Positions 53,098-63,240 of a stretch of DNA of 64,000 bases are shown piece by piece. Where the stretch lies: the NCBI GenBank assembly GCA_023525715.1, contig CM042012.1, forward strand, positions 118,719,798-118,783,797. The letters are read 5' to 3'. Source of the stretch: Cichorium intybus. Its lineage: Eukaryota > Streptophyta > Magnoliopsida > Asterales > Asteraceae. A program made the translations under genes and the position numbers. Below the pieces are notes generated by a model. That model saw only the letters and a program-made list of their open reading frames with translations. It was not told the DNA's origin and ran no database searches. Each line of letters starts with the position of its first letter. Position 1 is the first letter of the stretch.

Positions 53098-53770
53098 CAC
53101 ACTCATTTTCACCTACACCCCCGCAATTGCACCTACACCCTCTACCCACCCCTACCCCCACCCACCCTACCCTCTACTAACCACACACCATTCACCACCC
53201 ACCCCACCGCCACCCAACCCAAACCCACCCACCCCAACACCTACCACTCACCCCACCCCCACCCAACTTACCAACCCCACCCCTACCCACCTCACCCCAA
53301 ACACCCACCCCCACCCCACCCACACCCACCCCAACCACCCCACCCAATCACCCATCCTACACACATCCACCCCAATCACCCACCCCACCACCCACCCACT
53401 CACCCATCCCCACCCCACCTTACCCTACCCTACCCAACCTCACCTTACCCACCCCACCCCTACCCAACCTTACCCACCCCATCCCACCCTAACCACCCAC
53501 CCGCCCCACTCCACCCTACCCACCTCAACCACCCACGCCACCCTACCCACCCCAAACCCACCCAACCCCACAACCTACCCCACCACCTACCCACGTCATC
53601 CTATACCCACCTCACCCTAACCACCCCACTCCCACCACCCCACCCAACCACCACCCAGCCCACCCCACACCTACCTACCCCACCCAACCACCACCTACCC
53701 CGTCCCTACCCCCACCATACCTATCCCACCCCATCCCACCCTACTGACCCCACCCCACCCCACCCTACAT
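53098..53770. repeat. C-rich degenerate minisatellite (caccc/accc words)
   Basis: About 670 bases made almost only of C, A and T in words such as ccacccc, cacccaac, cctaccc. The minus strand is a continuous G-rich tract able to form many G-quadruplexes. Unit length is irregular. No coding frame. Confidence 0.85.
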
Positions 53771-53830
53771 CTCCTACATGTAAACTTGTATAGATTAAAC
53801 TTAAACCAGATTACTACGATTAAACTTACA

Positions 53831-53992
53831 CTAGGGAGGGGTGGGGTGGGTTGGGGTAGGATCGGGTGGGGGTGGTGGTGGGGTTGGGTAGGGTAGGGTA
53901 GGGTGGGCGGGTAAGGGTGTAGTGGGTTTGTACGGTAGGGTGGGTGGGGGTGGGGGGAATAGGGTCGTCAGGGTAAGGGTGGGGTGATCTTT
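53831..53992. repeat. G-rich block facing the C-rich minisatellite
   Basis: About 160 bases of gggt, ggtggg and tagggtagggt words on the plus strand, separated from the C-rich block by about 60 ordinary bases. The two can pair as a large imperfect inverted repeat. Confidence 0.8.
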
Positions 53993-54083
53993 TTTTTTTT
54001 GGAACCAGCGAATAGATATGGTTTCACCTGAGGGTAATCAGCCCCGCAACCCAGGGCGGTTGGCGATTACCTAAACCGCAAAT

Positions 54084-56544
54084 GTAAGAACCCGTGAAAA
54101 AGTTGTAAAAAGGGTAAAACGGTCTTTTGACACATTATAAGACCATTATGTAAATAATATGTAATTTGTGGAATAATATTACAAGAAATAAAAGTCTATG
54201 TGAAATTTGGAGTTTTATCGTGTGAATAGTGAAATTTGGCCGAAAAGGGCAAAATGGTCATTTGACATGAAAATGAACAAAATGTTAAGAAATTTTATTA
54301 AGGAGTTAAATTGGTAGTTAATGGAACCTTGTTTGCAAGATTATGAGTCTTAGGACTATTTTTGTAAAGAAAGTGGAAGATTAGGGGTTAAAGTGAAAAT
54401 ATTTTATAAAACTAAAAATATAAATAAGAGAATTATCACTCTCATTCTCCAGAACATCATAGAAGATTTCAGAAGACTTGGGAGAGAACGAGAGAGAGCT
54501 AGAGAGAGAAGTACGGGAAGATCAAAGGTTTGCCAAGAAATCAAGAAACAACACTTGGAATTAGTAATTCCAAGCCTTGAGAGGTAAGAATTCTAACCTT
54601 TGAATTCAAGATCTTGAACGGGAATCAAGTCTTAACTTCTGAATTCCCAGGAATCATAGTTCTAATGAAATCATCTTGCTCAAAATCATCAAATAAGCAT
54701 GTTCTAACCAAGGAATATGTTGAAAATCAAGAAATGATGATTTTGCTCAAGAACCCTAATTCACGGGTTTACATGATCAAGACCAGTTTTTATGCTTTTG
54801 TTGGGTCCAAATGATCACTTAGGATGTATTAAGACACTCCTAAGTGGTTAATTTCAAAAATTTGGATTTTTAGTGAAAATTACCAAAAACGGGTTTTTGT
54901 GAAATTGGAATTGGAATCAGTGATTCCATGGTTTAAAACCTGATGTAAAGCAAGGGTTTTAGTCATGGAATGATAGTAAAACGATTAAGATAAGTATTAA
55001 GCACTTAATAGGTCAAAATAGAGGTCTGCAGCTCAAAAATCGGACTGAAAACCAAGTCTGCAGATAAGGCACGAGTCGTGCCTTTTTGTACTAAGAAATG
55101 CACGAGTCGTGCTTCATGAAAAGGCATGGTACTTTAGAGCACGAGTCGTGCAACCCATAAGGCACAAAGAGCACGAGTCATGCTCTTGCTGGGCAGCCTC
55201 CTGTCCAATTTTTGAATTTTGAAATCAATGCTAGGCATGTCCGTTTGGTCTGTAATTCATACCATAGCCTTAAAATGGTATGAAACCACATGGAAAATTG
55301 TTAAATTCGTAATCCGACCTTGCGGAAAAATCACTGTAGCGGCAGTGGCTAAACTTCAAGTTTATGTCAAAACTTGATTTTTGGAATTTGAGCTAGACTT
55401 GTCCAATTAACCCCAAATTTGAAACACAAGTCTAATATGACCTAAGACTTCATGGGAAAGTGTCAGAACTGAAATACGACCCCTCGGGGATACTGTAGCA
55501 AAATACGCGTATTTCGGAGAAAACTATAAAATGAGTTCATTAATGGTTATCTATTTAGTATGACCTGAAGTTGAGTCATATGGGACCTTAGAACTATAAA
55601 GTTAGTTGTATTATGTCTTTATATACATGCTACTTGTATAGGTGGTGCTTCGAACGTTGTTGAGCACAGAAAAGGGAAGGGTGTACGAGAAGCTTGAGTG
55701 ACCCGTAGTTACACCAAGGTGAGTTTTATGAGGATTTTTCTGGTACATAGCAAAATGATATTTTCAGAAAAGTATGAGATTTACAAATATTTTTAGATAC
55801 TAAAGTTTGGAAACAGTTTTGAAAGTAGCTCCAAGAGCTAAGTGTTTAAAAGAGATTTTAAAGAGGTTCAGTTTTTAAAGAAGTATAGTTGTAAAGTTTT
55901 GAAAGAAGCTCCATATGAGAGCTAAAGATTTTGAAGTTAGTTTTAAAATGATTTTCAAGAGTATGAGTCAAAGAGTTAAAGTTGAGCCTGTTTTGAAATT
56001 GTGTCCATATTTGACCAATTTGAGATGAAATGAAGAAAGTAATGAAATAAGAACTAAAGCAAAGAAAGTAGTAAGAGTTAGTTGTCCGGACTAGGATCAC
56101 CCACATAATCGGGAGATCAGAAGACACTACTGGGATGGTACTTCCCGTCGCGAAGTAGTTGTCTAGCTTAGCATACCCTTGTGCTTGAATCCGTTCCAAG
56201 TCACAAAGGGGAGTCAGAAAGAGCATAACCTAGCGGGTGGATCTGTTCTGTCCCGCGAGGGGAGCTAGTAGAATGAATTAAATTAAACTAATTCATGAGT
56301 TTCAGTTGGTCACCAGAAAATGAGAAAGAAAGCAGTTTTGAGAAAGAAAGCAGTTTTGAGAAAGAAAGTAGTTTTAAAAACAAAAGCAGTTTTGAAGAAG
56401 AAAGTATTTTTAGAGTTTGAAAGTAAAGAAGAAATGAAATTTTGAGATTTATTACATAAATCAGTTTAAAGCAGTTTACTTGTAAAATTTCAAGTTTTGA
56501 ACAGAAAAGTTTTGGGTCTAAACCCATATTACTCACGAGGCTTT
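54084..56544 (+). repeat. Gypsy (Tekay-like) LTR sequence, plus orientation, cut by the copia element
   Basis: Starts TGTAAGAACCCGTG and includes gttgttgagcacagaaaagg, ggacttcccgtcgcgaag-type and tcccgcgaggggagc segments I associate with LTRs of this group. 55069-55183 holds four copies of a gcacgagtcgtgc palindrome. The copia element enters at 56545, so the LTR's end lies outside the window. Frames inside (for example 54393-54587, 55858-56226) are not recognised. Confidence 0.45.
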
Positions 56545-57329
56545 TGAAAGGTTTTCTGCAACTATGAACTAAAAATCCTAAGTTCACATGCAACCTATAT
56601 AGATCTAGGTTTTCTTCTAATTAAACATATAACATATCCTAGAAAGCCAGAAGAAATTAACTAAAAGAATAAAATAAGAAAAACTAACCTTTTAGGATTT
56701 CTTGGAAACCAAGCAGCACAAATGTCCTGCCTCAAATGAAGTCACACCCTTAGCTGAGGTCTTGGCCGAAAATTCCTTGGGAGAGAGAGTCAAATTTCGT
56801 GGCTTTAGGGTTAGGGAGAGCCTCCCTATTTATAGCCTCCATGTGGTGATCAGATAATCGTTACAGATAAGCCTTTTTGAATTCGAATTAAGATAAACTA
56901 TTATTTTAATCATTCAAACACCATTTATCTATAATATATATATATATATTTCGAAAATATATATATCTATATATATATTTTCGGCCACCACATGGTCACT
57001 AACACTGCCACTTACTCAACTATCGAATAATTACAGTTTTAGTCCCTGCACCTTTAATTAATCAATTTAACTGCCAAATTAATTCCAATTAATTCCAGAA
57101 AAATTTCTAATTAATTATTATAGTTTCTAATTAATATATTAACACTTAAATATATTAATAAACTATTTATTTAATTTCTATTGATTTATTAATCACATAA
57201 TAAATCAACCTTTCTCTCTACCGGACTTTCTGCCAATCCTCCAACTATGAGGGCAACCCAAATGGACTATGCTACTATTAATTAGGTAAATACTAATTAT
57301 TAGTCATGGCTTAGACACCTAATCCAACA
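56545..57329 (-). repeat. 3' LTR of the gag-only element
   Basis: 785 bases, TGAAAGGTTT ... ATCCAACA on the plus strand. Minus-strand TATA box CTATAAATAG at 56826-56835. A near-palindromic TA-rich segment with ttcgaaaatata at 56931-56985. Confidence 0.93.
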
Positions 57330-58414
57330 GTCTCCCACTTGGATAAGTCTATGACTAAAATTACCAATTTACCCTCTAATTAATTTAGCAACTGTAGCTT
57401 CCTAGAAACTGCTGCCGAACTCTGACCTAGTCAGTTCTGTCCAAAGATAAGTGATCATATGATCCTTCGTCCAACAAGATATTTTCAGACACGAGACATG
57501 GATTGAGATCAATCTCTGTCTGATACTCTGTTCCCCGATTTCCGATTCTGCTTATGACTTTAGAACTTCTAATTGAACACATCAATTTAGTCCAGGCTGG
57601 CCAGCACTTTAGTCAACTTCAAAATCATCGAGAGGCCTACAGATATCTGTTTCCCATCAGGGTCAAGGAACGAATAAGCTTCGACTCATATGCTTATATC
57701 TTTTACCAGTCAAATCATTCACAACAACACGTTTTATAACATCGAGTTACCGATGCGTTTTCGTATTATCAATGAACAACTGCCTTGTAAATTATAACTC
57801 ATATCTCTCTACTTGAAGATCATAGGATATTATCGTCTCAATATTGCTTGTGATATAATCCATGAAGCAATCTATCGAGCGTGGGTTTATCCAATACTCA
57901 AATCTCTATTTCTAAGTACTCATGAATGTTGTAGCAATCCTATTGCTATGCCTAACTCCTTAGACAGTCTACAAATCAATTCACGACAGTCTTGATTCAA
58001 TACTTACTTCCCAAAGTATGAGCGACTGTGGACCTTTCTGAATAATTAAATTATTCGGGAAGTAAAACATGCGAAAGGGAAACATAAAGATCTGACTGGC
58101 AGCTACTCCTGCTTATTACCAAGTCTCCACAAGGTAATCACCAAGTCTGGTCTTGTCATAAACTATTATCGGTTTCAAAAATTTCTTTTAAACTTTCAAT
58201 TCTAATTTTGCATCTATGTCTTTATGAACCTTACACTCTTTCTATGTATCCAAAGTATCTTATACTTGTACACTTTATTGTAGATGATCCAATCGGATGC
58301 TCATCCGATAACATCTCAATATGTTATCCTGTCAATTTCTCTCCTAACTCCATTCTGGTAATGTGTACGGTGACTTACTATGGTTTTGGGGTCTTTAGTC
58401 TACTTGACTGCACC

Positions 58415-58490
58415 CTAAGACTATTTCGAGGTGCTATGATGTGCCGGTGAACCACACGCGCTCCATCAGAATACCATCGAGATTCTTTAA
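58415..58490 (-). other. Hairpin 1 of the conserved-loop set
   Basis: Conserved apical 24-base segment at 58441-58464 (plus strand gtgccggtga ... cgctcc). Stem: tatgatg (58435-58441) against catcaga (58464-58470), 6 of 7 pairs, extended by tcga-ggt against acc-a-tcga with a bulge. Confidence 0.55.
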
Positions 58491-59375
58491 CCATCATGTC
58501 CTGACGTTACCCATTTGAAAAACTTTCAAATTAACACTATCACCCCAATCATTTCCTAATGAATTCTCACTTGAGTTCAAACAATCCATCCAGTATACCT
58601 AGCCAGGCAATGTCCTGAATCCAACTTACTATGCCCTAAGCATTAAGTTATCAGGACATGTTCATGACTTTATGATCGATCCAAAACTTGTGGAACCCGA
58701 TCTAATCCTATTCCAAACCCTTTCGGAGTCCAAGGATTATTTATAATCCTTTGTGTCATGATTTTCGAAAAACTATTTTCCTTTCGGAGACTTTTCTCGT
58801 GCATCTTGAATCTTATCAAGATCATGCTTACAATGGCTAGGTCTATGCTGGTGATTTCATCTTTCCAATAGATGACTGTGAATTACATGAGTATGTTGCA
58901 CCTTCTTTATTTCTTTCATGCCAAGTCATCACACTTTGCAATGACAAGAAAAAAAAACTTTTCCTAAGTCTATGTATCTTGAATCTCATCAAGATCATCT
59001 TGGCAGAATCTGGATCTATCTCATAGACATTTACAACCACCTGAGTATGCCGTATTTCTATTAAGGCTTTCATAGCGATCCGTCTCTTAACACCAAGTCA
59101 TTACACTTTGTAATGAAAAGAGACATTTTCTAGAACCATTATTTATCCCACATGTGGGGATAGTGGATAACGGCGACTCCCACTGGCTTTGACACGGTTA
59201 TAGGCTATTCACAAAATCCAGAACTTATGGCACATTTTGAGAATCCAAACCTTTCTGACATTTTAATGGAAATCTTTCAGCCCTTTCTCAAAATCCAATC
59301 CTATGGCATATTTTGAGAATCTGAATATCCTTTCTTGCGAGATGCCCGTGGGACGAAACCCGGGACTATTCACCT

Positions 59376-59457
59376 TTGTACCGGGACTCTCTTTGTGAGT
59401 CTCTATTAGTGTGCCGGTGATCCACACGCGCTCCACTAACGATTCACAATGTACCGT
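59376..59457 (-). other. Hairpin 2 of the conserved-loop set
   Basis: Apical segment 59411-59434, one base different from hairpin 1. Stem: attagtg (59405-59411) with cactaac (59434-59440), then ttgtgagtc (59393-59401) with gattcacaa (59441-59449), then tgtac with gtaca. Confidence 0.65.
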
Positions 59458-61072
59458 ACAGTATTCTTTCAGATTCCATCCTCTATTGAGATTACTTCTC
59501 CCGGAATCAATTACTTGACTCTGAGTATCGTCTCACTCAACCAGATGTTCTGAAGGTATGTATTTGTCCATGTTGCTTTCTTTTAATGATTCAGTTACTC
59601 CCACTGGTTTTTAGACCAGGTGTAGAATCAATCAAAATTTTCACATAGACTGTGTCTCGCCCTAAGGTTCTCTTGTTTGGTAGCAACCGGGCTCACCAAT
59701 GCTTCCCAATAGTCGGATTGTGAATCCGTACTAACTATAGTGTTTTACCACCAATCGGTGTGTCACCCCAATCATAGCTACTTATGATGGTGATCAATAC
59801 TACTGGTCAAGAGAAGATTATGTCAGTTGTAGAACAGAAATTTGATTTCTGCTCCAAGCCTAGTGATGACTAAAGGTTCTTCCACTTGGCTAATCCTGAA
59901 CTCATTCAGGACTGTCCCAACTCCCACTGTTTCCTTAAAACATGAGTTCTTTCTAAAAGAGCTATTCTTTTAGAGTTGTAGCGGGATAGCCAACGAAACG
60001 ACATTGCTGATCAGGTTCAGGCTAGTCATGAGGTTCAGACGAACACTACAGGACCCTGGAGTTTCACTGTACAAGTAGGATAATCCCAGCTTTACATATC
60101 AGACAGTGTCAGCAAGACCTACTTAGTCTAGGATGTGGTCGGAATATGGTTTATATAGACTGACTGGTATAGAGTTCAACTTATTTAAAACTAATTTGCA
60201 ATGTATCTCATACATCGAGGATCGAACTGTTTCGACCAATGCTCCATTATCTTCCTCAAGACACATTATAACCATTAATGCTCTTGGAAGAGAATGAACT
60301 GTGAAACCTTTTTCTCAGTTTATGTTATCGCTCAGGTTCTGTGAAACTTGTACTTCCTTTGAAGTCCTTGGAATTTTCAAGGTTTCAATTCAATTGCTTA
60401 TCCCGATAAGCAATGTCATATTCATCATATCGAATGATGAATATTGCGAAGTACAAACAATTGTGTTCTATGTCTTTTACATATCTATGTAGACTAATGA
60501 CTTTGTTAACTTTGTTCAAGACTTGCAATCTTCAGTTGACTCTAAGTCAACTGATTCCAAAATCCTATCCTCTGGATCTTTGGGTGATTCATTTCTTGCC
60601 ACATGTGCTTTATAAAGAACTTAATCATCATCTGACTCCAAGTCAGATGATTCCAAAGTCCTGTCCAACTGGACCTTTGGTTGATTCATTTCTTGACACA
60701 TTAAGAAATCAATTCATCAAGTGACTCTAAGTCAAATGATTCCAAGGTCCTGTCCAACTGGACCTATGGTTGAATTGATTCTTATAACTTTTGTATTAAC
60801 AATCATAAATGACATAATTCTTGAATCCAAACACTTTGGATGCATCAACATTCAAGTTATTACTAATCATACATTCAACACATTCATATAACATTTCAAG
60901 GATAATTTCAGACAACAGGTGTTAAAAGAAAATATGACAATTTTATTAAAAATAAAATCCTTGAATAATGTAATAGACAATGTCAAAAATGTATCTAAAG
61001 ACTAATAACAATATTTAATATCTATCTAAACTTCAAAACTGCACGAGCTGGATATCCAATCCATATGTGCTC

Positions 61073-61876
61073 CTATGCACCAGAGTCCCGTGCCTTCTTG
61101 ATTCCCTGAGCTTTCAAAAGAGTTGGAGCGTCTTCCAATCTTTCCGTGACTGTATCCGATTTAGCGGATTCCCAGTTTGAGACATGTCCAGTCGATCTTG
61201 ACCGTTTCTTGTTACGTCTCTTTACTGGACTTAATCTAGAAGTAGCTGAGCCATTGGAGCTATGCCTGTCCAAGAGTGACTCGTATAAAGTCAACAGTGG
61301 ACGCATTTCCATGAGGGTTTTTTTCTGGTTTTCCTTTCTATACGTCTGAATGAACAGATCGTACTCATTTGTCAGCGAAGCGAGCAGGATGTTAACACTC
61401 TCCTCCTGACTCATGGGATGACCAAGTTTATATAACTCGCCTATGTACCCTTCAATCTGAAGAACATGCGAATTGATGCTACTTCCTCCCTTTAGCTTGC
61501 ACTCTGCAAGTCTTCCGAGGATTCTAGCTTGTTCCTCTTCAACTGGTTTTTGGAACCTTTCCTCCACCAGTTGCATCAACTCATATGGCCCCAAGGATTC
61601 AAAATCCTTGCGGAACTCGGGGTTAATGGTTGATAGCATGAGGTCACGAATCTCTTCGGATTCATCATAAGGACCTTTTATGATGACTTGTTCCGGTGGA
61701 ACTGGGATCGGATACTCGGTGAGATGTAGCTTGCCAGCAATGCCGAGACCCAGTCTCCAATTGCGAAGCCATTCTTTACAGTTGAGGCCAGTCAGCCTTT
61801 CCATATTAAGCAGGTGCAATCTGATGCTTTCAGAAATGGGTGAAGGAGGAGAAGGAGGAGAATTGACACTTGACAT
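61073..61876 (-). CDS. Gag-like capsid protein of the gag-only element
   Basis: 267 codons, intact. Residues 1-15 are Ser/Pro-rich; about 16-205 form a copia UBN2-type capsid (ESIRLHLLNMERLTG, KEWLRNWRLGLGIAGKL, SSINSHVLQIEGYIGELYKL, NILLASLTNEYDLFI). There is no CCHC knuckle; the C-terminus instead has a basic KRRNKKRSRS run (residues 219-228) that could bind RNA or act as a nuclear signal. It ends in its own TGA/TAG-type stop with no pol behind it. Autonomous members of the family have a longer Gag with a zinc knuckle, so this is a shortened form. Intactness in an otherwise non-coding element suggests the protein is kept by selection or is simply recent. Start chosen as the first ATG, giving the MSSVNS start familiar from this copia group. 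Confidence 0.82.
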   Translation of the reverse strand: MSSVNSPPSPPSPISESIRLHLLNMERLTGLNCKEWLRNWRLGLGIAGKLHLTEYPIPVPPEQVIIKGPYDESEEIRDLMLSTINPEFRKDFESLGPYELMQLVEERFQKPVEEEQARILGRLAECKLKGGSSINSHVLQIEGYIGELYKLGHPMSQEESVNILLASLTNEYDLFIQTYRKENQKKTLMEMRPLLTLYESLLDRHSSNGSATSRLSPVKRRNKKRSRSTGHVSNWESAKSDTVTERLEDAPTLLKAQGIKKARDSGA

Positions 61877-62184
61877 CTATAAAAGAAATAGAATTTATTA
61901 GTTTAACTGTTCCTTTTAAATAATTACCCAATATATTATTTATTAAGGCTAGGATCCAAAATACCCCAACTATGGTGTGAAGAGGGATGCCGTAATCACA
62001 ACATAATGGTCATTAAGGTAGATAAACACTTATCAATTTCATCTTATGAAATTCCTAGTTCTGATGAGATTCATTAAACTTTTAAATGGCATGTTTAATC
62101 TCGGATGTGCCCCACTGTTTGTGACTGGGATGCCGAGGATCACAAACTGGATGTGAATAACCATGCAAATTAGCTTGGTACTCT

Positions 62185-62254
62185 CGGGTTAATTATCATC
62201 TCTAATTGATGTGCCGGTAAACCACACACGCTCCATCAATAATGATAATACCCG
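62185..62254 (-). other. Hairpin 3 of the conserved-loop set
   Basis: Apical segment 62211-62234 (gtgccggtaa ... cgctcc). Stem: attgatg (62205-62211) with catcaat (62234-62240), 7 of 7; attatcat (62192-62199) with atgataat (62242-62249), 8 of 8; cgggt (62185-62189) with acccg (62250-62254), 5 of 5. Confidence 0.75.
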
Positions 62255-62263
62255 GGAAACCCA

Positions 62264-62337
62264 TTGCAACTCTTTATGAACCCCTATTGGCGTGCCGGTA
62301 AACCACACACGCTCCACCAATGTTTCATAAAGTGCAA
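62264..62337 (-). other. Hairpin 4 of the conserved-loop set
   Basis: Apical segment 62292-62315, identical to hairpin 3. Stem: attggcg with caccaat (one mismatch); tttatgaa (62273-62280) with ttcataaa (62324-62331), 8 of 8; ttgca (62264-62268) with tgcaa (62333-62337). Confidence 0.75.
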
Positions 62338-63227
62338 TGTGCAATTTCATGGATTAGCACCAATTCACATTTTCCTAAAGTAACTAGATATGGGATTTTA
62401 TTAAGTGTTCTAGTACTTTGAATCATTAACTTTTAGTGATTATTAGGTGGTCCTATCATACATGTTCGGCTAACGACCCTCCACTGATCAGGCGAGCGGT
62501 GGGCGAGAGTGTTCACCCATTAGACCGCCATTTTATAGGCAGTCTCCTTATACCCACTTTATAGACCAGCTTCGTGAATGAGGCCTACTAATGATTTGAC
62601 TAACCATTTTAATCTTATACATATAATAATAACTCCCTAATTATAATATATATAAGATGTAATTTTTTAAACCATTTAAAAATTGTTTCTGGTTTATCTT
62701 TTAATTTATTGCCAATTTAAACTATTAAATTTCAAATTAAATTAAACCTTAAAATGGATTTTAATTATCTTTTAATTAACCAATTAATTAAATTAATTAA
62801 ATTTGATATTTTAAACATTTTAAAATATTTTAGGATTTATCTATTTAATTTTCGCCAATTTAAAGCAATTAAATTTTAAATTAAATTAAATCCTTGAATT
62901 ATCTTTTAATTACCAATTAATTAAATTAATTCAAAAGTAGATAGGTTTATCAAATTAATCAAATTAATTAAAACATATCCTTATCCCCTAATTTTCGATT
63001 TTTAGGATAAAGGGTTTTAAGGTTTATCTTTTAAACAATTTAAAGTTACCAAAAATAGAATACCTTCTAACCTAATCCACAAAAAATCGCCAAATCATAG
63101 GGGAGGGGCTAGGGTTTCTAAAACAAACCCTAAATTTCGAAATTGGCCACATTAGGGTTTATAAACAATTAAACCCTAATTTTCAGGAAAGCAGTTATAT
63201 CAATTTAACAAGAAAACACACCAAATC

Positions 63228-63239
63228 GCTCTGATACCA
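63228..63239 (-). promoter_or_regulatory. Primer binding site (initiator Met tRNA) of the gag-only element
   Basis: TGGTATCAGAGC on the minus strand, one base from the LTR edge at 63241. Confidence 0.92.
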
Positions 63240-63240
63240 C

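Larger units (their letters stand above)
57330..61072 (-). other. Non-coding 3' two-thirds of the gag-only element, hairpin-dense
   Basis: 57330-58110 aligns with the 3' non-coding region of the pol-bearing relative. 58110-61072 has no ORF above about 100 codons; scattered words recall copia pol (for example a LESFDLES-like word repeated three times at 60535-60770), so it is probably ancient pol turned non-coding. It carries two large hairpins (58441, 59411) and at least ten short perfect hairpins, for example 60393-60414 (10-bp stem), 60419-60443 (10-bp) and 60535-60555 (9-bp). The direct repeats tatggcacattttgagaatc/tatggcatattttgagaatc lie at about 59228 and 59312. Confidence 0.75.
61877..63227 (-). 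other. Long untranslated leader of the gag-only element
   Basis: About 1.35 kb between PBS and gag with no ORF. It contains conserved-loop hairpins 3 and 4 and a second pair of small hairpins sharing a gggatgccg loop (61974-61999 and 62118-62146). 62600-63230 is AT-rich. A packaging or translation role is an inference from position. Confidence 0.7.

Noticed and set aside
53098..53770. Interstitial telomere repeats
   Set aside because: Words are caccc and cctaccc, not the plant telomere unit ccctaaa.
58441..62315. Hammerhead ribozyme (retrozyme-like) in the gag-only element
   Set aside because: The conserved hairpin loop lacks the CUGAUGA and GAAA core words on either strand.
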